A stretch of DNA of 37,044 nt from a virus: the IMG/VR virus record IMGVR_UViG_3300031280_000007, positions 1-37,044 of that record. One strand, given 5' to 3'. The translations under genes and the position numbers were made by a program. Under the pieces are notes generated by a model. It searched no databases and was not told where the DNA came from. It saw nothing but the letters and a program-made list of their open reading frames with translations. Shown here one piece after another: positions 32,062 through 37,044 of the stretch (its first letter is position 1; each line of letters begins with the position of its first letter).

Positions 32062-32250
32062 ATGCTTGTATTGACACGCAAACCACATGAAAACGTGATT
32101 ATCACCACCCCTGACGAAACTATTACCGTGAGAGTATTGCGCATTGAAAAAGGAACGGTACGCCTTGGCATTGACGCCCCTCCGGAAGTGATCATTGATC
32201 GTGAAGAAATTACCAAAAAGAAAGAAATTGCCAATCAATTTAATAGGTGA
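32062..32250 (+). CDS. csrA: CsrA-type post-transcriptional regulator
   Basis: 62 residues, the size of host CsrA/RsmA. It begins MLVLTRK, continues with VRVLRIEKGTVRLGIDAP and ends the core with DREEI, the complete family signature. The RNA-contacting Arg6 and the second Arg (Arg47 here, Arg44 in E. coli) are both present. CsrA binds GGA in loops of messenger leaders and represses or stabilises them. GAGGAG lies nine bases before the ATG. It leads the group with exonuclease and RecT. The GGA-containing repeated leaders at 24920 and 25760 are possible targets. Confidence 0.93.
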   Translation: MLVLTRKPHENVIITTPDETITVRVLRIEKGTVRLGIDAPPEVIIDREEITKKKEIANQFNR

Positions 32251-32257
32251 AAATAAA

Positions 32258-32494
32258 ATGAATACTAGAGAATTATATGATTTACGCGCAACGCTTATTG
32301 AAGCGCAAGAAGACCAAATAAAAATCACTAATTTAATGAGGCATTTTTCTACTTTTTTAGAGAGTATGATAGCAATAAGCACAGATAAATTAGAGACCAT
32401 TCGAGATACACTTCGAACACAAGAAGTCGAATTGACCCAACGAATGAAAAAGATTGAGTGGGAAAGGGATAGGGAGGAGGTTGAAAAAGAATGA
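32258..32494 (+). CDS. Small coiled-coil protein
   Basis: 78 residues from ATG 32258 (AGGTGA upstream); a frame opening at 32195 inside csrA is rejected as start. All-helical and charged, with a coiled coil from about residue 40 to the end (KLETIRDTLRTQEVELTQRM). Its stop overlaps the exonuclease start by 4 bases, so they are coupled. Function unknown. Confidence 0.65.
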   Translation: MNTRELYDLRATLIEAQEDQIKITNLMRHFSTFLESMIAISTDKLETIRDTLRTQEVELTQRMKKIEWERDREEVEKE

Positions 32495-33393
32495 TTGAAG
32501 ATAGATCAATCGGCCTTGGGGGCTCAGACGCCGCCGCTGCATTAGGCTTTGATAAATATTGTTCCCCTTATCAGCTATGGCTTGAGAAAACAGGACGCGC
32601 TGACCCCAAATCTACAGGATTAGCCGCAGAAGTGGGTACTTATTTAGAGCCGTTTGTAGCGCAGAAATATGAACAAATTAAAAATGTAAAAGTGAGAACC
32701 GCTGAAGGCACCCTTTATCATCCCAAATATTCTTTTTTATACGCCCACCTTGATCGACTTGTAAAAACAAGCGAGGAGTTAGCCGATGACATTATCATTG
32801 AATGCAAAACAAGCGGCGCTTTTCGACAATATGAATGGGGAGAAGAAGACACGGGTAAATTGCCACCCCCTTATCTTTTACAAGTATATTATTATTTAGC
32901 ATTAACTAATTTTAAACAGGCAGATGTGGCCGTCTTGATTGGCAATCATGACTTTAAAATTTATCGCATTCCACCCAACCAAGAATTGCAACAAACCATT
33001 ATTGATGGGATGGTAAATTTTTGGGAGGAATATGTCCTCAAAGATATTGCGCCTTCCCCAAAAACTTGGTTTGATTTAAAGCACCGCTACCAAGATATTA
33101 AAAAAAATTTGCGAGAAGCAAGCGCGGGCGAAGTAGAGATGATTAAAGAGTACAATTCACTTAATACGGCTATTAAAAAACAACAAAAACATATCGATCA
33201 TATTAAATGGAAATTATGCAATGGGATTGGCGAAAATAGCGGCCTGTCAACTGCCGATGGAAAAACCCTTGTCACCTGGAAAGAAATGAAAATCAAAGCT
33301 CCCACTTGTCCGCATTGCCACCTACCGTTATACGATAAACCAGAACTACCACAACGGCGGTTTTGGGTTTGTAAAGCAGCGAAGGGATTATAA
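32491..33393 (+). CDS. YqaJ-type viral recombinase exonuclease
   Basis: 300 residues. The N-terminus has IGLGGSDAAAALGF (residues 7-20), then YLEPF with Glu53, AHLDR with Asp88, IIIECKTSG with Glu104 and Lys106, and YLLQVYYYL with Gln131. This is the lambda-exonuclease-like order for a 5'-3' exonuclease that loads an annealing protein. The last 30 residues add a CPHC and a further Cys, a partial zinc ribbon. The gene lies two genes from RecT, completing a two-component recombination pair. A 29-bp piece of it (33137-33165) recurs at 36522-36550. Confidence 0.88.
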   Translation: MIEDRSIGLGGSDAAAALGFDKYCSPYQLWLEKTGRADPKSTGLAAEVGTYLEPFVAQKYEQIKNVKVRTAEGTLYHPKYSFLYAHLDRLVKTSEELADDIIIECKTSGAFRQYEWGEEDTGKLPPPYLLQVYYYLALTNFKQADVAVLIGNHDFKIYRIPPNQELQQTIIDGMVNFWEEYVLKDIAPSPKTWFDLKHRYQDIKKNLREASAGEVEMIKEYNSLNTAIKKQQKHIDHIKWKLCNGIGENSGLSTADGKTLVTWKEMKIKAPTCPHCHLPLYDKPELPQRRFWVCKAAKGL

Positions 33394-33394
33394 A

Positions 33395-33988
33395 GTGAAT
33401 AAGAAAATGGTAAAAATGAGTGAGGAGGTAAGAAGAGTGAAAGAGAAAGATAAAAAGAAGGCCAATGACTCAAAGTTTGTATACGTAAAAAGTAAAGATG
33501 AAACGCTAGATGATCTGCCCCCGGATATCAAACGTGGTCAGCAATTGAGAGAATTTATCAAAGAAACTTGTGACAAAGAAATAGGCTTTGTTGAATATAT
33601 GTTAGATAAGTACGCTATTTTTGCGGATGAGCTGACTGAGCAGCAAAAAGTAGTTGAGTTACTAAATTGCAGTAAAGAAGAGTTACAAATACGCGCTGAA
33701 ATGAAACAACAGGGGGCTTCCGAGGCTTTTGACTCTAAAAATTTTAAGGATAATGCAAAGGAGACAGCATATGATAAATTAATAGCGCGAGTTTCCTCGC
33801 TTGATGCAATTTATAAGATTGATAATTTAATGTGCGCTGCTAATGCCGCACAAAACTATCTTTCTAATTTGAAAACAGACCCTGGGATGCCATTCTCTAA
33901 CCGATTTTTGCATGTTAGTTTGTTGTTATCAGCTCTGACTGACGCACGTCTAGTTATGCAGCAACTACAAAACGGAGAAAAGCAATGA
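33395..33988 (+). CDS. Hypothetical protein between exonuclease and RecT
   Basis: 197 residues from GTG 33395 (AAGGG eight bases upstream); ATG 33407 or 33416 are alternatives with no ribosome site of their own. The N-terminus is very basic (VRRVKEKDKKKAND), the rest is acidic and helical. It overlaps the RecT region and so belongs to the recombination operon, perhaps as a single-strand binding or accessory partner. No motif proves that. Confidence 0.62.
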   Translation: MNKKMVKMSEEVRRVKEKDKKKANDSKFVYVKSKDETLDDLPPDIKRGQQLREFIKETCDKEIGFVEYMLDKYAIFADELTEQQKVVELLNCSKEELQIRAEMKQQGASEAFDSKNFKDNAKETAYDKLIARVSSLDAIYKIDNLMCAANAAQNYLSNLKTDPGMPFSNRFLHVSLLLSALTDARLVMQQLQNGEKQ

Positions 33989-34005
33989 AAAGAGGAGAAG
34001 AAAAA

Positions 34006-34872
34006 ATGAGCACTGACTTATCATCATTTAGAGAGACCTCATTTGGTAAAATGCCAACCACCATGCGCGATGCGTGGACCCTAGCTACCATGCTTGCAAA
34101 AAGCTCGCTGGTACCTAAGGCTTATATTGGGAAGCCACATGATATTTTTGTAGCGCTCGGAATGGGCGTTGAACTGGAGATACATAAACCACTCCAAACC
34201 TTGCGATCTATTAATGTCATTAATGGGATGCCAACCGTGTGGGGAGATATGCTCCTGGCCTTAGCTATGCGCCATCCTGATTTTGAGGACATTGAAGAAA
34301 AAATTGATGGCGACGGAGACCAGCGCACCGCAACATGTATCATTAAGCGTAAAAATAGAACCCCAGTAGTAAGAACATTTAGCATTGCCGAAGCAAAGCG
34401 AGCCGGTTTATTATCACGTAATGGAGCGTGGCAATCTTACCCGGATCGAATGCAACTTAGGCGAGCGCGCGGTTTTGCCGTACGGGACAGCTTCCCAGAA
34501 GTAACGTGTGGGATAGGAATTGTAGAAGAAGTAAACGATTATGCCTTTGAAGAAGAACGCCCCTCATTAAACATCTCGGAAGATAACGGCCATCAAGGCC
34601 AAGCCCAACAGCTTTTGAATGCTTTAAAAACCAAACACACGCCGGAAGTAGATATTTTTTCCACCAAAGAGAAAATCTTTGAAGAACCATCTCACCCTGA
34701 AGAGGAAGCCGCCAAGCAGGAGGATATAAATACGGAACAAATGATTGATGAAATCAAAATGTCCCAGCGGTATAAATCCGAAGACAACATTAATTTAGAG
34801 GAAATTGACGATGATTTTAAAGACTTTCCAGCGCTCGCTGAAGAAATGGCTGAAGAGCAATCATCCTTGTAA
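34006..34872 (+). CDS. recT: RecT-family single-strand annealing protein
   Basis: 288 residues from ATG 34006, chosen over 33985 because AGAGGAG lies eight bases upstream. The core has LAKSSLVPKAYIGKPHDIF, MGVELEIHKPLQTLRSINVI, MPTVWGDMLLALA, FSIAEAKRAGL and MQLRRARGFAVRDSFPEV, the usual RecT order. The C-terminal ~100 residues are acidic, as in proteins that bind SSB-like partners. RecT-type proteins anneal single strands resected by the exonuclease, giving recombination and possibly recombination-dependent replication. Confidence 0.88.
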   Translation: MSTDLSSFRETSFGKMPTTMRDAWTLATMLAKSSLVPKAYIGKPHDIFVALGMGVELEIHKPLQTLRSINVINGMPTVWGDMLLALAMRHPDFEDIEEKIDGDGDQRTATCIIKRKNRTPVVRTFSIAEAKRAGLLSRNGAWQSYPDRMQLRRARGFAVRDSFPEVTCGIGIVEEVNDYAFEEERPSLNISEDNGHQGQAQQLLNALKTKHTPEVDIFSTKEKIFEEPSHPEEEAAKQEDINTEQMIDEIKMSQRYKSEDNINLEEIDDDFKDFPALAEEMAEEQSSL

Positions 34873-34930
34873 TTGTGTCATAAAATTCCTTAATTACATG
34901 GAAAGTTAATGATAAAGGAGACTAAAAAAA

Positions 34931-35380
34931 ATGATCCGTGAAATAATTTACTATTTTATTTATTTATTTGGAATGGCACTTGCGATGATGTTCATTGCTC
35001 AAACCATGATTTGGAATGATAATCGGCGTAATAAAAAAGAAGATGAACTTTCTACATTGCATCAAGCCTATAAAAATTTAAAAGATCAATTAAAAGATAC
35101 CAACGAATTGCTAGATTTTCATTTAATGTTTTCACGAAAATTAATTTATTTATCATGTAATTATGATATATCCATTTATAAAAGTCGGCTGCGAGAATTA
35201 ATGGAAGAAAATTATAACTGGTGGGAGCATATAAGCCAAACCAAACAACAAGGATGGAGTCAATTTTCAATCCGACAATTAACCAGGGAAACGGTCGCTT
35301 ATGAGGAATGGGTAGGAAAACAACTCATCAAAGATAAAAAAATTGGTTTAATCGTCCGTCAAAAAGAGTGGATGATATAG
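34931..35380 (+). CDS. Membrane-anchored coiled-coil protein 1
   Basis: 149 residues. An N-terminal hydrophobic segment (IIYYFIYLFGMALAMMFIA, residues 4-23) is followed by a short basic turn and a coiled coil (LSTLHQAYKNLKDQLKDTN). AAAGGAG lies before the ATG. Together with the next gene it forms a membrane pair. Such N-terminal anchor plus coil topology fits an inner-membrane spanin or an anchored regulator, but no lipoprotein partner is seen. Confidence 0.64.
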   Translation: MIREIIYYFIYLFGMALAMMFIAQTMIWNDNRRNKKEDELSTLHQAYKNLKDQLKDTNELLDFHLMFSRKLIYLSCNYDISIYKSRLRELMEENYNWWEHISQTKQQGWSQFSIRQLTRETVAYEEWVGKQLIKDKKIGLIVRQKEWMI

Positions 35381-35383
35381 AAA

Positions 35384-35716
35384 ATGCAACTTGCAATAAT
35401 TATTCCCTTATTAGCGGTTCTTATCGTTATTATATCCGTAATTTTACTAAGAGTTTCTTTTTGTCAATTAGTAGAAGCGCGCCGCAATTACAAAAGACTG
35501 AGTCACTGTTATCATCGAAAGAAACGTCAAAAAGAGAGTCGTGGGCGCGCTTATGTCGGCGTCCGCCAGCTCCTGCATAACGTGCAAGAAGATAATCGTA
35601 GGATGAGTAAAACGATTGATTCACAAATTGATGAAATCAGCTATAAGAATAGAAAAATAAATGAGCTGAAAGAAAGAATAGAGGAATACGAAAAGTCGTT
35701 ATGGTTTAAGCTGTAA
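35384..35716 (+). CDS. Membrane-anchored coiled-coil protein 2
   Basis: 110 residues starting 4 bases after the previous stop. One N-terminal hydrophobic segment (LAIIIPLLAVLIVIISVILL) is followed by a strongly basic region with HCYHRKKRQKES and a coiled coil to the end (KINELKERIEEYEK). It resembles the inner-membrane subunit of a spanin, but this is a guess. No outer-membrane lipoprotein was found nearby. Confidence 0.62.
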   Translation: MQLAIIIPLLAVLIVIISVILLRVSFCQLVEARRNYKRLSHCYHRKKRQKESRGRAYVGVRQLLHNVQEDNRRMSKTIDSQIDEISYKNRKINELKERIEEYEKSLWFKL

Positions 35717-35720
35717 ATTC

Positions 35721-35748
35721 TTGACATTGAATAATGAAATGCTAACAT
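35721..35748 (+). promoter_or_regulatory. Promoter for the double-HTH gene, leaderless
   Basis: TTGACA (35721-35726) and TAACAT (35743-35748), 16 bases apart with a TGC extension. The ATG at 35755 is only seven bases past the -10, so the transcript would begin at or next to the start codon. Confidence 0.66.
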
Positions 35749-35754
35749 GCAAGG

Positions 35755-36279
35755 ATGATCGCAAAACCGATGTTGCATCCCCTCATTCACCAAGAACGGC
35801 AACGTATTGGAAAATTAATTGCCCAAAAACGGGTACAAAAAGGGCTATCTTTACGCACTATGGCAATGCGTTTAAAAATGAGTCATAACTATATCCATCT
35901 CCTAGAGAAGGGATATTGTAAAATCTCTTTAAAAGCAGCTAAGCGTTTAAGTCGCCTTTTTAAAATTCCATTTGAAGAATTATATTGGGGAGAAGGAAAA
36001 AATAATTATTGGCATCGGCTACAATTAGGAAAAGAGTTAGTCCTTCAACGCATCAGCCAAGGATGGAGCGTTGAAAAGATAGCAGCGCTTTTGAATGAAA
36101 AAGTAAAAACAGTCTATACGGTAGAAGAAGGCTATTTATTTGTCCCCTTAGCCAATATTGATCGCTGGAGCGAAATATATCGATTACCATTGCATGTTTT
36201 ACGAGGAGATTACTTTAAAGAAAATATGACTAACCACATAAAACGAGAGAACCAGAAAGTGGAAGAGAATAAACAATAA
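35755..36279 (+). CDS. Regulator with two XRE HTH domains
   Basis: 174 residues. The first HTH domain spans about residues 18-78 (KRVQKGLSLRTMAMRLKMSHN, then LLEKGYCKISLKAAKRL and IPFEELYW), a typical XRE domain. A second, weaker copy covers about 89-152 (QRISQGWSVEKIAALLNEKV, then VEEGYLFVPLANIDRW and LPLHVLRGDYF). Two domains in one chain would suit two direct half-sites. A later ATG (35770) is possible. The last ~12 codons run into the GAGAG repeats (KRENQKVEEN). Confidence 0.78.
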   Translation: MIAKPMLHPLIHQERQRIGKLIAQKRVQKGLSLRTMAMRLKMSHNYIHLLEKGYCKISLKAAKRLSRLFKIPFEELYWGEGKNNYWHRLQLGKELVLQRISQGWSVEKIAALLNEKVKTVYTVEEGYLFVPLANIDRWSEIYRLPLHVLRGDYFKENMTNHIKRENQKVEENKQ

Positions 36280-36672
36280 TAAATACCTTGCTACCTGAGA
36301 GAGCCAGATGAGAAAAGAGATAATAACCACATTAAGCGAGAGAACCGTAACCGGTGAGAGAATAATAACCACTTCTATTGAGAGAACCGGAGCCATCGAG
36401 AGAACCGTAACCGGTGAGAGAATAATAGCCACATCTATCGAGAGAACCGTAGCCAGCGAGAGAATAACAAGTAATAATAACCATTTATAGAGAGAGAGCC
36501 ACATTTATAGAGAGAGAGCTAAGATGATTAAAGAGTACAATTCACTTAATGCGGTATGAGGATTGAGAGATCCTAAAAAATAAAGTAAAACCAGAGTTAG
36601 AGAGAGTACCTCAATATTGGAGAGAAACCATATAAAAACCATCCATAAAGAGAGAACCAGAAGGTAAGAGAG
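36245..36672 (+). repeat. GAGAG-NRCC-N9-GAGAG repeat, cluster 4 (7 perfect, 2 degenerate units)
   Basis: Perfect units start at 36338, 36380, 36398, 36440, 36492, 36602 and 36650. Degenerate ones at 36245 and 36297 keep GAGAG-NRCC but end in AAGAG, still 18 bases on. The last unit (36650-36672) ends immediately before the ATG at 36673. CCGTAACCGGT appears twice as the filler. A 29-bp copy of exonuclease-gene sequence (36522-36550) lies between units, with an 11-codon frame ATG to TGA. The 60-codon plus frame here is repeat-coded and not supported as a gene. Confidence 0.9.
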
Positions 36673-37044
36673 ATGCGCGAAAAAATCAAAAAATTAATTG
36701 CCGAAATCGAAGAAGAAAAACTTTTTTATCTCGCCAAAGCTCATACTTTAGAAAAATGCATTTATGGGTTGCAGCATCAAGAAAAAATAGCGTGGAAAAA
36801 GGAAGACCCGCTACATCGAAAATTAAGATGGGAAGATAAGAGAACAGAAGACTACATGCCGGGCATCACGCATGATATGGCACGCATTCATTTTACAGTA
36901 TCCTATCCGGATTATGCCCGCGAAATTACATCTGAAAAATCACAAACCATCTATGCCGAGGCGGCAGCCGAATTAATAGGGAAGAATGAAAAAATAAAAG
37001 AATATCTACTCACATATGCCAAGATAGTAGAACTGAATGCTAGA
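36673..37044 (+). CDS. 5' part of join-spanning gene, hypothetical protein
   Basis: Starts at ATG 36673 with AAGG eight bases upstream and continues past the end of the window into 1-199, giving 147 residues. The first half is helical and charged (KIKKLIAEIEEEKLFYLAKA). TVSYPDYAREIT and an Ala/Glu-rich helix follow. The first base of the frame directly follows the last GAGAG repeat, so that repeat overlaps its leader and may influence expression. Family unknown. Confidence 0.75.
   Translation, partial: MREKIKKLIAEIEEEKLFYLAKAHTLEKCIYGLQHQEKIAWKKEDPLHRKLRWEDKRTEDYMPGITHDMARIHFTVSYPDYAREITSEKSQTIYAEAAAELIGKNEKIKEYLLTYAKIVELNAR
36918..37043. repeat. Terminal direct repeat, right copy
   Basis: Identical to bases 1-126. 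Closing the molecule on this overlap gives about 36,917 bp. It lies inside the coding sequence of the join-spanning gene, so the window cut is arbitrary and no biological end is implied. Confidence 0.9.

Noticed and set aside
36308-36490. 60-codon plus frame in repeat cluster 4
   Set aside because: Its sequence (ERTVTGERI-type repeats) simply translates the GAGAG units; no ribosome site of normal form and no independent support.

Overview
The window looks like one complete, circularly permuted genome of a tailed phage with a P22-type short-tail virion. Its first 126 bases recur exactly as bases 36918-37043, and one gene reads through the join (36673 to the end, then 1-199). The closed genome would therefore be about 36,917 bp. 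The DNA is AT-rich. The sigma70-like promoters, the GGAG-type ribosome binding sites, a perfect TTATCCACA DnaA box and a phage copy of csrA suggest a proteobacterial, probably gammaproteobacterial, host. I cannot name the host.

Layout: transcription diverges from a 556-bp control region (24389-24944) and converges near 600. The minus arm (24388 down to 616) is packaging and virion. It begins with a TerS-like gene, a run of tiny coiled-coil or membrane genes and a Cro-like regulator. TerL, portal, scaffold, coat, a gp4-like tail accessory factor, a large gp10-like hub, a GNAT-like protein and three ejection-type proteins follow. This matches the order of the P22 late operon by position. The arm ends in a block of tail-fibre or receptor-binding genes with at least three tandem paralogues. 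A structured, apparently non-coding segment with its own regulatory sites (16920-17817) lies between the portal and scaffold genes.

The plus arm (24945 through the join to 599) is early and accessory. It starts with small genes driven by near-identical strong promoters, one of them an AcrIF11-like ADP-ribosyltransferase candidate. It continues through small unknown genes, a structured leader RNA, an origin-like region, an IS110-type Transposase_20-like protein, CsrA, a YqaJ exonuclease and RecT annealing pair, two membrane proteins, a double-HTH regulator and a VRR-NUC nuclease. I recognise no DNA polymerase, helicase, integrase or endolysin.

The most unusual feature is a dispersed plus-strand repeat, GAGAG-NRCC-N9-GAGAG. 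It has a fixed 18-bp step between the two GAGAG boxes and 23 perfect copies plus degenerate ones, in clusters at 27.6, 30.0-30.4, 31.4-31.6 and 36.2-36.7 kb. It runs into the 3' ends of the Transposase_20-like and double-HTH genes and ends exactly at the start codon of the gene crossing the join. A 29-bp copy of part of the exonuclease gene is embedded in the last cluster. I know of no described family that this matches. With CsrA, the structured RNAs and the AcrIF11-like protein, it is the best candidate for an undescribed system here.
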